From Buttiauxella agrestis (GTDB taxonomy: Bacteria > Pseudomonadota > Gammaproteobacteria > Enterobacterales > Enterobacteriaceae): a stretch of DNA of 64,000 nt. Where the stretch lies: the NCBI RefSeq assembly GCF_900446255.1, contig NZ_UIGI01000001.1, positions 832,763-896,762 on the forward strand, written 5' to 3'. Under the pieces are notes generated by a model, which saw only the letters and a program-made list of their open reading frames with translations, ran no database searches and had not been told where the DNA came from. The position numbers and the translations under genes were made by a program. Below, in pieces: positions 16,319 through 25,140 of the stretch. The stretch's first letter is position 1; every line of letters starts with the position of its first letter.

Positions 16319-16621
16319 ATGATTAAAATAATGCTCGTTTGTAACGCCGGAATGTCTACCAGTATGCTGATGAATAAAATGGTTGAGGCGGCAAAGCTGC
16401 AAGAAATTGAAGCTGAGATCTGGGCTATTCCTGACGCAAAGCTCAATGAAGAATGGAAAAAAGCTGACGTCATTTTGCTGGGGCCGCAGGTGAGCTATCT
16501 TAAATCGCGCGTCGAAACGGTCACTGCGGGAAGCGTTCCAGTGGAAGCGATTCCTATGTTGGATTATGGCCGCATGAACGGGCCAGCCGTGCTGGCCATG
16601 GCCGTCAACATGAAAAAATAA
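16319..16621 (+). CDS. PTS EIIB, lactose/cellobiose family
   Basis: The 100-residue cytoplasmic protein carries the phospho-cysteine in the motif MLVCNAGMSTSML, with cysteine at residue 8. This is the classical Lac-family EIIB phosphocysteine loop. ILLGPQVSYLKSRVE and the C-terminal AVLAMAVNMKK also match the family. AAGGA lies about 6 bases before the ATG at 16319. The frame extends further upstream without a stop, but those 30 codons overlap EIIC and are not favoured. Confidence 0.92.
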   Translation: MIKIMLVCNAGMSTSMLMNKMVEAAKLQEIEAEIWAIPDAKLNEEWKKADVILLGPQVSYLKSRVETVTAGSVPVEAIPMLDYGRMNGPAVLAMAVNMKK

Positions 16622-16647
16622 CGCCTGAAAAGCGGTCATTGATTTTT

Positions 16648-16676
16648 GGGGAGCTGAGGCTCCCCTGTCTTGTTTT
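16648..16676 (+). terminator. Intrinsic terminator of the GH1-PTS operon
   Basis: GGGGAGC (16648-16654) pairs with GCTCCCC (16659-16665) around TGAG, followed by TGTCTTGTTTT. It lies 26 bases after the EIIB stop and between convergent genes. Confidence 0.75.
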
Positions 16677-16693
16677 AAATTATTAAATAAACC

Positions 16694-18919
16694 TCAATTT
16701 ATTGTCTGAATGCTTTCAATCGGTGCGGGTTTACCAATCAAATAGCCCTGCACATAATCTACGCCCATGCGGAATAACGTATGGCGAATCTCTTCGGTTT
16801 CAACAAACTCCGCCACCAGGGTCATATTCTTCATGCGCGCCAGTTCGCAAATAGACTGCACAATCTTGTAATCCATCTCGCTGGAATTGATTTTGTGTAT
16901 AAAACTGCCATCAATTTTAAGAATGTCGGCACGCATATTTTTCAGGCGAGCATAGCTGGCATAACCGGTGCCAAAATCATCAATGGCAATTTTGCAGCCC
17001 AGGCGCTGCATCGCATCCAGCGTTTTTTCTGCCTGCACATTGTTGGTCAGTTCATCTGTTTCCGTGACTTCCAGGACAATCTGCTCAGGAGCAATTCCAT
17101 GCTGGATTAACAGTCTTTCAATCAGTGCTGCCATGTCTGCGCGACAGATAGAGGCAGGGGTCAGGTTTATGGCAAAGCGTTGGTTTGGCAGCGAGTCACG
17201 ATTTTCATCCATAAATTTCATCGTGTTGTTTAACACCCACAGATCAATGCTGGAAGACATGCCAAATTCATGTGCCACCGGCAGGAAGGTATCCGGGAAG
17301 ATAATCTCGTCATTGTTACCCCGCATCCGCAGCAGCACTTCATGGTATCGATCGCCGTTTTTGCTCTCAATGGGTTGAGCCATCAATACGAATCGATCTA
17401 ATTCGAGCGCGTGCTGAAGTTGATTCATCATATCAACTTTGGTTTTAACCTGGTTTTGCACCTGGCGGCTGCTGTGTTTTCTCATATCGACAGGCAGGTT
17501 GGTGGTCAGCGAAATTTCTGCCAGTGCGCGGAGTTCGCCAATCAACATATACAGATGGCCGACAGGGTAATTAATAATGCAGTAGCTACAGCCGATTTGC
17601 GGGTACAGTTTTACGCCGTCACGAATGAAACGGAATTTTTTGGCTTTGTTATAAAGCTCGGCAATTCGTTTTTCGGCATTCAATGGCGACATGCGGACGA
17701 TTAAGTCATGGCCTGAACTGATATAAATTCGCTCATCTTCTTTTAGCACGGGTTTTAAAAACTGAGCCAATTGCTGTTTGTATTGAACCTGCATCAGCAG
17801 ACCATAATGGCGGCCTAGCAACTCGAGATCCGGAGCATAGAGCTGGCACAAAATTGAGATGGTGTTCTGTTTTAAATCGGCATCGAGTGCAAGCAAATTT
17901 GGTAAGTGAACGACCGGATCAATGCTCATTAACCTTTTGGTTTTTACATTCAAAGCCCGCTGGCGAGAAATATTTATCGCCATTAATGTGATGGTTATTG
18001 AAAATGCAGAGAAGCAAGAGGTCGCGACCGCAAGGTGCAAATTGTAATCGACACCATCAGGGATATAGCTTTGATAATTTTTGCACAGAACAATGAGTAC
18101 CACCCACCATATGAGCGAAATAGCGGCATGCCCAAGGCGCAATGTTCCCCATATCATGACGGGAAGCAATAATGTCAGCGTATAGACGGAATTCATCAGA
18201 GTTAACGTATGATTTCTTGGGTAAATCATCAGCGTCGTCAACAAAATGAGTGCCGAGAATAAGCAGATAAGTTCCAAAGCCCGCAGGTCTTCAGCAACCT
18301 GGTTGCGAATGTTTTTGCAGTATTTGATTAAATATCGAGGGGTTCTGATAGAACGGATGACCAAATAAATCATTGGCAAGCCGATCATATTCCCAACCAG
18401 CATCGCGTGATAGTTGATTAATGTACGTATGGTAAAAGGGTTTACGTACATCATTTTGTCATAGACACCAAACATTCCCAGGTAAAGCACGGCCTGGAAA
18501 TAATTAAGAAATAGGGTGGCGTTGACAAAGATTAACCAGAAAATACGCTGCCAGGTCAGACTGTAGCACCCAAAACTGGCGCGGCCTTTCTTTCCGGTAA
18601 AGTAATAATAACCGGCGCAACTTATGGCAATTGACGTGAAATAGTGCAGGACCGACATGATTGCCGGCTCGAAACCCCGGTCAGGATAAATGCGATAAAA
18701 AACACAGAGTATGATTCCAGGAATTGCCTTAAAACCATAAATCATGGTCAGGACTGTCATCAATGCCATATTGAGATAATTGAAAGGAATTTCAAAACCA
18801 TCAATGTAGCCGTAGGTGCTTAGATGCTGAGCGATTGGATAGAGTATGAACGGAAGAATTAGTGGAAGTGCCCACCAATTATCTTTGTATTTGTTGTACA
18901 ACGAAGAAATTTGCATCAT
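16694..18919 (-). CDS. PdeF/YfgF-like membrane protein with GGDEF-like and EAL domains
   Basis: The protein (about 741 residues) has an N-terminal block of eight or so membrane spans of the PdeF (YfgF) type (DNWWALPLILPFILYPI). A degenerate GGDEF-like domain follows (about 325-480, no GG(D/E)EF), and then a C-terminal EAL domain. The EAL domain keeps the catalytic set: EVLLR, NLTP, EVTE, DDFGTG, LKIDGSF, ETEE and QGYLIG. It should hydrolyse c-di-GMP to pGpG at the inner membrane. ATG 18919 is chosen; TTG 18922 and ATG 18916 are alternatives and no strong ribosome site discriminates. A second paralogue lies at 52229-54421. Confidence 0.88.
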   Translation of the reverse strand: MMQISSLYNKYKDNWWALPLILPFILYPIAQHLSTYGYIDGFEIPFNYLNMALMTVLTMIYGFKAIPGIILCVFYRIYPDRGFEPAIMSVLHYFTSIAISCAGYYYFTGKKGRASFGCYSLTWQRIFWLIFVNATLFLNYFQAVLYLGMFGVYDKMMYVNPFTIRTLINYHAMLVGNMIGLPMIYLVIRSIRTPRYLIKYCKNIRNQVAEDLRALELICLFSALILLTTLMIYPRNHTLTLMNSVYTLTLLLPVMIWGTLRLGHAAISLIWWVVLIVLCKNYQSYIPDGVDYNLHLAVATSCFSAFSITITLMAINISRQRALNVKTKRLMSIDPVVHLPNLLALDADLKQNTISILCQLYAPDLELLGRHYGLLMQVQYKQQLAQFLKPVLKEDERIYISSGHDLIVRMSPLNAEKRIAELYNKAKKFRFIRDGVKLYPQIGCSYCIINYPVGHLYMLIGELRALAEISLTTNLPVDMRKHSSRQVQNQVKTKVDMMNQLQHALELDRFVLMAQPIESKNGDRYHEVLLRMRGNNDEIIFPDTFLPVAHEFGMSSSIDLWVLNNTMKFMDENRDSLPNQRFAINLTPASICRADMAALIERLLIQHGIAPEQIVLEVTETDELTNNVQAEKTLDAMQRLGCKIAIDDFGTGYASYARLKNMRADILKIDGSFIHKINSSEMDYKIVQSICELARMKNMTLVAEFVETEEIRHTLFRMGVDYVQGYLIGKPAPIESIQTIN

Positions 18920-19023
18920 CAATGTCTGCTTTTATACACAAATTCCAGATTCTGGAATGATTAACAAGCATCCATTGCTTAAGAGTGAGTCGTATTTATA
19001 CTCGGTTATTTTAATATCATACT

Positions 19024-20322
19024 TTAGGTGGGTAATATCATCTCGGTATCATCATAGATTATCACATTGTTTTTACTCTTGTTTTTTATGTAATACATTG
19101 CCGTATCCGCCTTTTTCAACAATGTGGCAATATCACGCCCATGTTCGGGGTAAATAGAAATACCAATGCTGGCAGACAAAAAATCAATGGTGGTTGCAGA
19201 GAGGGTGTAAACACCGGAGACCGAGGCGAGTATTTTCTTAGCAAGCTCAATAACAGCCTCTTTCTCACGTTGGCAAACCACGATGATAAATTCATCACCG
19301 CCAATTCGGGCAACAAAACCCTCATCACTGACAACGATTCTGAGCGTTTGCGAAATGCTAACCAGCAACTCATCGCCAATGGCGTGCCCCCAGACATCAT
19401 TCACGCGTTTAAAGCCATCGAGGTCAAGAAACAAAATGTGCAGCGGTTCTACCTGACGCTTAAACAGAGTGTGCAAATGGTTTTGCAGATAAAAGCGATT
19501 AGGTAATTGAGTCAGCGCATCGTGTTGTGTCATTTTTTTCAGCTGCAAGTTTTTAGCAATTAACTCGCGCTTGAGAAGCTCATTGCTTAAATGTTCTTTG
19601 AAATTAACAAACCAAATAAATATAGAAATGATAAATATCATTACAATAAGTACGATTAACATCATCGCAATGGTTTTTTCTATGTGAACTTCCTGATTGA
19701 TGGCTGCTAAAGCTCTGAATGAAGGCGCCATATTTAAATCACTGGTGCCTAAAAAATGCATAATGGCGACACCGAGGCAAAGAGTCACCGTTGCACTGAG
19801 TCGATAGAAATTGGCATAGCTATCATTTTTACTCGTCATGACCAACATCATGTGAGTTAAGCGCAACATAATTAATGAGGTAATAAAAATAACGGCTAAC
19901 GATAGGGTGACATACGTGATGCTGGCATGTCTGTGGCCTGCATTGATGATTGCTGCAACGCCCAGATAATGCATTGATGCAATGGTTGAGGAAAATAACA
20001 GTGCTGGAAGAAGATAGCGTTTACCACGGAATTTTTTGAATAAAAAACAACCAAATCCCAGCGTGCAACCAATAATGGCGATTAACAGTGAAGCCATTGT
20101 TTTATGAATGTTATAATTAATAACATGACTATGATGATGAGCCTGCATCATCATATAGTGCAAAACCCAAACTCCACATCCCATCGCTGGACCACTGCAT
20201 AAAGGCCAGCAATAATGATTTTTGCGCGCGCCCGCTTTACATAGCCAAAAAGAGACATAAAAAGTGAGGCATGCAATAATTACTGCGAGTAGGACTAATG
20301 AAATATCGTAATTAAATAACAT
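19024..20322 (-). CDS. MHYT-domain diguanylate cyclase
   Basis: The N-terminal half is an MHYT integral-membrane sensor with three signature sites (LHYMMM, MHYLGV, MHFLGT). These are proposed in the family literature to bind metal and sense gas or redox ligands. The C-terminal half is a GGDEF domain with QLPNR, FLDLDGFKRVND, HAIGDELL and an intact RIGGDEF (about residue 340). It should make c-di-GMP. The RxxD inhibitory site five residues upstream of GGDEF is absent. ATG 20322 is preferred because it starts just before the first membrane span; a TTG at 20409 would add 29 residues with no ribosome site. Confidence 0.88.
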   Translation of the reverse strand: MLFNYDISLVLLAVIIACLTFYVSFWLCKAGARKNHYCWPLCSGPAMGCGVWVLHYMMMQAHHHSHVINYNIHKTMASLLIAIIGCTLGFGCFLFKKFRGKRYLLPALLFSSTIASMHYLGVAAIINAGHRHASITYVTLSLAVIFITSLIMLRLTHMMLVMTSKNDSYANFYRLSATVTLCLGVAIMHFLGTSDLNMAPSFRALAAINQEVHIEKTIAMMLIVLIVMIFIISIFIWFVNFKEHLSNELLKRELIAKNLQLKKMTQHDALTQLPNRFYLQNHLHTLFKRQVEPLHILFLDLDGFKRVNDVWGHAIGDELLVSISQTLRIVVSDEGFVARIGGDEFIIVVCQREKEAVIELAKKILASVSGVYTLSATTIDFLSASIGISIYPEHGRDIATLLKKADTAMYYIKNKSKNNVIIYDDTEMILPT

Positions 20323-20435
20323 CTTTAACTTAAAATTTACTCTTGATAGGCATGTGTTTATTATAATCGAGCTGCGGTTGGATAATAACGATGTGCATAT
20401 TATCTTCAAGAGATTTCTATTAATTTTAGGAAATA

Positions 20436-20466
20436 AAAGACAACCCGTTTACGAGTTGTCTTTTTC
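20436..20466. terminator. Bidirectional-type intrinsic terminator
   Basis: AGACAACcCGT pairs with ACGaGTTGTCT around TT, flanked by A-rich sequence on one side and TTTTT on the other. It separates the EIIC-EAL gene from the MHYT cyclase, both on the minus strand. Confidence 0.7.
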
Positions 20467-20493
20467 GCACTCCTTGAACAGGGTTGATGCGTA

Positions 20494-22623
20494 TCAGTGT
20501 TGTTCCTGGTCCTGAGCTTCTTTCGATGCGTTATTTTTCTCTAACACCAGGCATATTTCATCGATTGGCAACGGGCGCCAGAACAAAAAACCTTGAGCGA
20601 GTTCAATTCCGGCAGACCGTACCAGCGCCATTTCATGTTCTGTTTCAACACCTTCAATCAGAATCTGACGTAGTTCATCCTCCGTTTCGACCCCTTCAAT
20701 CACCACATGACACTCGGTAATCTGGCACAATTTTGTGACTTGTCTGAGAAACTGCAGCCCGCCTTTTTTGCCCAATCCTATTACCAAAGAACGGTCCAGT
20801 TTGATTTTGTCGAGTGGATAGCGAGTCAGGTAGTTGAGCGTTGAGTAACCGGCACCAAAATCATCAAGAGCAATTTTTATCCCGCGTAGTTTCAGTTGAG
20901 CGAGAACCTCTGCAACTTGTTCTGGTGCATTCACGGCCTGCGACTCGGTAATCTCAATTTCAAGCTCCCAGCCAGCAGGTAATGGTTCGCTCAAAATGCG
21001 TGAAATAACGTTAAACAGGCGTTTATCGACGAGGGTTTGTGGCGACACGTTGACCGATAGCGTCATCCCTGTGTAATGGCTCAAGTGCTGACGAAGATAA
21101 CTGACGGCCTGTTCCATTACCCAAAAATCGATATCTGGCATGGCATTTAAGCGATCGTAATATCGTAAAAAGAGAGGTGGAGATATTTTACCGTCATTAC
21201 CTTTATGTCGAATAAGCGCTTCCATACCAATAATCCGCCGGTCTGAAAGCCGAACCTGAGGTTGGAAATAGAGAATAAAGTGCCCGCTAGATTGCAATTG
21301 ATGCACATGATCCAGTGCTTCCATATACTCTTTTTCGTCCTTGAGTTTGCGATGGTTAGGCATTAACTCGAGATTTGTCGGCGGCAAGAATAAGTGCTGC
21401 TGTTGGTTATTTTTCTTGCTGATCGTCCAGCGTTGCAAGAACGGGGCATATATCAACATGCCTACGGCAATAATAATGAAGTTCAGAATAATGGCGGCAA
21501 TGGAGCCATTGGTTCCTATCCACGTGCTAATAATTGGCGGCACACTCCAGTTCACGGCAACTGAAATTGCCGGAACCAGGTGCCATGCCGTCGCCGTATA
21601 AGCAATGATGTATGAAACCGCGGGTACCAGAATGAAGGGGATAATCAGCACTGGGTTCATCACAATGGGCAGGCCAAAAATCAGTGGCTCGTTAATATTA
21701 AAGATAGCCAATGGGACTGACGGGCCGATGATATGGCGGTGTGAACTATTTTTGGTAAAGATGATGCACAGTAGCATGCTCAGGGTGCTGCCCGTTCCGC
21801 CGATGGTGCACCAGATATTGTAAAACTCCGGGCTTAATATATTGAGGTCGGCGTGTCCAGCATGCCATGCCGCGATGTTTGCCTGAGCTTCAGCCAGAAA
21901 ATTGGCATCGATATCGTAGAATAAAAAATAACCATGCAAACCAAAAAACCAGGGAATACAGCGCAATACGATATACAGAAGCCCTGTGGAGAAGGTTTGC
22001 GGATAGCTATGTTGCAGCGCATTTTCTATGTAGCCTGGCACCAGTGAAAACAAATGATGTGCCAAAAAACTCATCACAAAAGTGCAAAATGAAATGGTGA
22101 ATATGGAAAAGAAGAACAGGACTGTGTTTTTTATATTTTTAGTCTGCGCCCCTAACTGCTTATCGACCTGTCCTATAAATCTGTCCAGACAGTAATTAAC
22201 AATAATACCCGAGAAAAGTGCAATAGGAATGGAGATATCGAGGAAAAATAGCCGGTCATCACTGATTGCGCGACTGATAAATAGCAGGCTACATATATTT
22301 ACAGTCAGGAAGTGGGTGACCGATCTTCGATTACGAATTGCCCAGTGTAATGCCATAAAGGCATTCATCAGGATTGGCATGAAATCCATAAGCGTTTGTT
22401 GTAATTGGTCGAGCCAGAGGGCAAAAGCATGCCACCCGACATAGCCCGATATAACAGAGCATACCAGTAGTAACGCGCGAATAATTGCAAAGGGAACAAT
22501 AGCTAACGAACTGGCGACAATAGATTTAACAATGTTGTTGTTAAAAAGTAATGCCTTGCTGGTGTTCAACTGATAAATAAAATTGTTCTGAAACCACACA
22601 CGTACCATTGTGAAAACCACCAT
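20494..22623 (-). CDS. PTS EIIC-like membrane domain fused to an EAL phosphodiesterase
   Basis: Residues 1 to about 420 form a Lac/cellobiose-type EIIC domain with NINEPLIFGLPIVMNP and WSVPPIISTW. The same signatures occur in the true EIIC at 14998-16314. Residues about 440-700 form an EAL domain with MEALIRH, NVSPQ, EITES, DDFGAG, IKLDRS, EGVETE and AQGFLF, so it should be catalytically competent. The fusion suggests that sugar binding or transport controls c-di-GMP hydrolysis. No EIIB is attached. Within the EAL domain, residues 642-655 and 656-669 are a tandem duplication (EGVETE occurs twice). ATG 22623 lacks a clear ribosome site; ATG 22608 is an alternative. Confidence 0.9.
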   Translation of the reverse strand: MVVFTMVRVWFQNNFIYQLNTSKALLFNNNIVKSIVASSLAIVPFAIIRALLLVCSVISGYVGWHAFALWLDQLQQTLMDFMPILMNAFMALHWAIRNRRSVTHFLTVNICSLLFISRAISDDRLFFLDISIPIALFSGIIVNYCLDRFIGQVDKQLGAQTKNIKNTVLFFFSIFTISFCTFVMSFLAHHLFSLVPGYIENALQHSYPQTFSTGLLYIVLRCIPWFFGLHGYFLFYDIDANFLAEAQANIAAWHAGHADLNILSPEFYNIWCTIGGTGSTLSMLLCIIFTKNSSHRHIIGPSVPLAIFNINEPLIFGLPIVMNPVLIIPFILVPAVSYIIAYTATAWHLVPAISVAVNWSVPPIISTWIGTNGSIAAIILNFIIIAVGMLIYAPFLQRWTISKKNNQQQHLFLPPTNLELMPNHRKLKDEKEYMEALDHVHQLQSSGHFILYFQPQVRLSDRRIIGMEALIRHKGNDGKISPPLFLRYYDRLNAMPDIDFWVMEQAVSYLRQHLSHYTGMTLSVNVSPQTLVDKRLFNVISRILSEPLPAGWELEIEITESQAVNAPEQVAEVLAQLKLRGIKIALDDFGAGYSTLNYLTRYPLDKIKLDRSLVIGLGKKGGLQFLRQVTKLCQITECHVVIEGVETEDELRQILIEGVETEHEMALVRSAGIELAQGFLFWRPLPIDEICLVLEKNNASKEAQDQEQH

Positions 22624-23158
22624 CAGGTTATGTTTTTTTCGGGTAAATGATTGCTGGAAGACTATTTTCAGGCGCTTTAGAAAGACATCTCATCGAATGA
22701 TGGGCTAAACACTTTAATGTTTCTTCATAATAAGAAAGATAACTATCTGGAAATCAGGTCAGTGAAAAAAACGGAAGAATTTCAGACTCAAATTTCTGGA
22801 TGTCAGCGGAGTAAGCGCCATACTTAATGTATAAAATACAAGCATAGATCGGTATTGACGATCAATAACTAATAATTAATAGGTGTAATTGATAGGTATT
22901 GGTGATCAATTTATTAAATACAGATCGGTGTAATCTATTGCTCTGTTAATATTCATGGCGTTTTTGGTTATCATTATGTGTGTTTTATTTTATATCATTA
23001 GCAGTAGTTATCTGGTCTGAACAGTATATTAAAGAAGTGTTTTTTGGCACAAAGGGTGTTATGTGGCGCGAAGTGGAGTTCGAAGCATTTTTATCGGGAA
23101 GATGAAGCTTAAGTAAATTTTCCTTAAGCTTCATCTCAATCAGGCTGTTAAGCGAATA
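22624..23158. other. Intergenic region with direct repeats and a perfect hairpin
   Basis: The stretch is AT-rich and has no convincing gene. It contains two 20-base near-copies at 22847-22866 and 22891-22910 spaced 44 bp apart, with shorter related units at 22881 and 22925, and a perfect 13-bp inverted repeat at 23101-23135. Confidence 0.6.
23101..23135. repeat. Perfect 13-bp inverted repeat, probable end-of-operon hairpin
   Basis: GATGAAGCTTAAG (23101-23113) pairs with CTTAAGCTTCATC (23123-23135) over a 9-base loop. It lies just past the end of the FidL-like gene on the minus strand. The loop is T-rich, but no clean T-run follows the stem. Confidence 0.65.
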
Positions 23159-23677
23159 TTATTCGTCTTCAGGCAGCAGATATTTTTGGCAGTACAAGTA
23201 AGGGATGCCTTCTCTGGTGATCAGGTCCGCGTCCTTGTTCAGCGTAAAAATATCAATATCGGTCACGCCGGAGTTCTTCAGGTAGAAGTCAGGAAGGAAT
23301 TTTATGAGCAATTCTGAGGGCACGGTTTCCCGATTTGAAATGACAATTTGTCGGGAAACCCACACCGGGCTAAGGCCGTAATCAGTATGTGTAAAAAGGA
23401 TGGTACGTTGAACAGTGTACTCTTGCGGGGCTGCATCAATAATACCGTTTATATGGGCAATGCCTTTCCCTTCGCCAGCTTTGAAATCGATGATTCCACG
23501 AAATGTTGCGTTATCTCTGACTATCTGCAAGTTTGCCCGGCAAACAAGATTGTGCTGATTCTCGTTTATCGGCGGAAGATAAAGGTACAGCGCGAGGCTG
23601 GTAACAATAGCCAGGCACGCTAAAAAGATGACGCGCGTCTGGATTCTGAAAGAGGCAATCGTTGCGAATATCTTCAT
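23159..23677 (-). CDS. FidL-like membrane-anchored periplasmic protein
   Basis: The 172-residue protein has one N-terminal membrane segment (VIFLACLAIVTSLALYLYL, about residues 16-34) and a periplasmic domain. Its two cysteines are in NLVCRANLQ and YLYCQKYLL. Size, topology and position match FidL/YqeJ proteins, partners of MarT/YqeI-type membrane regulators in Salmonella and E. coli. The start overlaps the stop of the upstream regulator by 4 bases (ATGA), so the two are translationally coupled. By analogy with ToxS it may stabilise or tune the regulator; that role is inference. Confidence 0.8.
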   Translation of the reverse strand: MKIFATIASFRIQTRVIFLACLAIVTSLALYLYLPPINENQHNLVCRANLQIVRDNATFRGIIDFKAGEGKGIAHINGIIDAAPQEYTVQRTILFTHTDYGLSPVWVSRQIVISNRETVPSELLIKFLPDFYLKNSGVTDIDIFTLNKDADLITREGIPYLYCQKYLLPEDE

Positions 23678-24483
23678 TGGCTATCGTACCGTGGATAATA
23701 GACGGACTGGCAGGCATTATCGTGTGACAATTCCATGCGGGTAGCACAAAGGATGATCGAAATATTCTTCGTCTCAGGGTAAGCCGTTATATAAAGGTAT
23801 TTATCATTGTTGCACATCTCGGGATGCCGCTTGATAAAGTCTTCATGTCGCGTGTGGTCACTGGCATCATCGTTTAAGAAATAATGGCATTGGCCAGCAT
23901 ATTTGTTTGAGACAACATAACCAGAGAAATATTGTTTGCTGATGACCCGTGGATAAATAAGTAGCGCGATTATTAGCATGGTTAACATAATAATCATGCC
24001 TTCGGCTGGCGTTAACAAAACACGTTTTGTTTTACCGACTAAAATGGCTGCCGTTTCATCTTGAGTTGCCAAAGAGATGTTCTGAGGAACAACTTCTGCT
24101 GTAGGTTCCTTAACTGTTTCAGGAATGAGTACACACTTTTTTTCTATGGTTATTTCTTGCTGAATGACCAGTCCTTTACGTGGAATCGTGGTGATTATTT
24201 GTTTATCCACATTCATTTGTAGGAAAGACTTACGCAAAGAAAGGATACTTTGATAAAAAGCATTAAAACTCACTTGCCTGTGACTTTCTCCCCACGCGAA
24301 GGCCAACAGTTCATTCTGCGTGACTATCTCGCCGTGATTTCTGAGCAACAACAGCAGGCATAAAGATGCCGTTGGCTTGAGTTTTATCTGTTCATGGCTA
24401 TCAGCATGCACAAGGCTCTGCTTCTCAGGATTAAATAATATTTTATTTTCAATGAGATAACATAAATTATCTGCTTCGGACAT
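23674..24483 (-). CDS. MarT/YqeI/CadC-like membrane-bound transcriptional regulator
   Basis: The 269-residue protein has an N-terminal OmpR-type winged-helix domain (about residues 10-110). It contains LKPTASLCLLLLLRNHGEIV, WGESHRQVSFNAFYQSILSLRKSF and the wing ITTIPRKGLVIQ. A linker, a single membrane span (MIIMLTMLIIALLIYP, about 163-178) and a short periplasmic domain with cysteines in GQCHYF, EMCNND, ILCATR and NACQS follow. This is the one-component ToxR/CadC architecture, controlling transcription from the membrane. It is coupled to the FidL-like gene. Neighbouring c-di-GMP and Lap genes are plausible targets but no binding site is identified. Confidence 0.82.
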   Translation of the reverse strand: MSEADNLCYLIENKILFNPEKQSLVHADSHEQIKLKPTASLCLLLLLRNHGEIVTQNELLAFAWGESHRQVSFNAFYQSILSLRKSFLQMNVDKQIITTIPRKGLVIQQEITIEKKCVLIPETVKEPTAEVVPQNISLATQDETAAILVGKTKRVLLTPAEGMIIMLTMLIIALLIYPRVISKQYFSGYVVSNKYAGQCHYFLNDDASDHTRHEDFIKRHPEMCNNDKYLYITAYPETKNISIILCATRMELSHDNACQSVYYPRYDSQ

Positions 24484-25140
24484 GTTGCCAGTACTCTCGT
24501 TAACTCAGGCAGTTTTTTGACACGCCATTATAAGCATAATGAAGCCTGGAAGAACTCAGTGTTTTCGGGACTTTACCCTCTGCTTGCGAATGAAGCCTGC
24601 AAAGACAAATTGTATAACAAATCAATCACTCTTCTTAAACACATTAAAATCATAATTATCAGTGTCTTACATATTTTTGCTGATTCTTTTTTAATTGCAA
24701 AGAGAAAGATCCCGGTAGAAAGATTAAAAAAATTACGTTTATGTCCATTAATAAATATACTCGCAAACGCTGCAGTATGAGGGGGCGACGTTCGGTCCTT
24801 TTCACTGTTCAATGCTGCAAGTTTTCCGGCAATGTTTAATACCTGACTCATTCAGTCAACTTTACTCACTCTGTAATTAGAATGAGAGTAATGGCGGTAT
24901 TTTTGACTTTCAATATTATAATATTTTTGCGGTATTAGTTTTCCGCTATTGTACTCATTGTGTATCTCTTTTCAAATTGCCATCCTACGATTTAGATAAG
25001 CCTGGCGTATAAGTACATGTTTGTCGTTATGTCCTATATTGATAGACGTTGCTGGTAGCACGTATCATCACTTAGGGCTGTCTCCTTTTGCCTTGCATCG
25101 GGAGATAATCTCAATCCCATAACACGAGTAAGAGAAGCTG
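24484..25140. other. Divergent intergenic region, AT-rich, no convincing gene
   Basis: It separates the minus-strand membrane regulator from the plus-strand IprA-like gene. Overlapping frames on both strands around 24517-24851 have no ribosome site or recognisable protein character. The region presumably holds both promoters. Confidence 0.5.

Noticed and set aside
24517-24851. Two opposite-strand frames in the regulator intergenic region.
   Set aside because: They overlap each other, lack ribosome sites and have the composition expected from AT-rich noncoding DNA.
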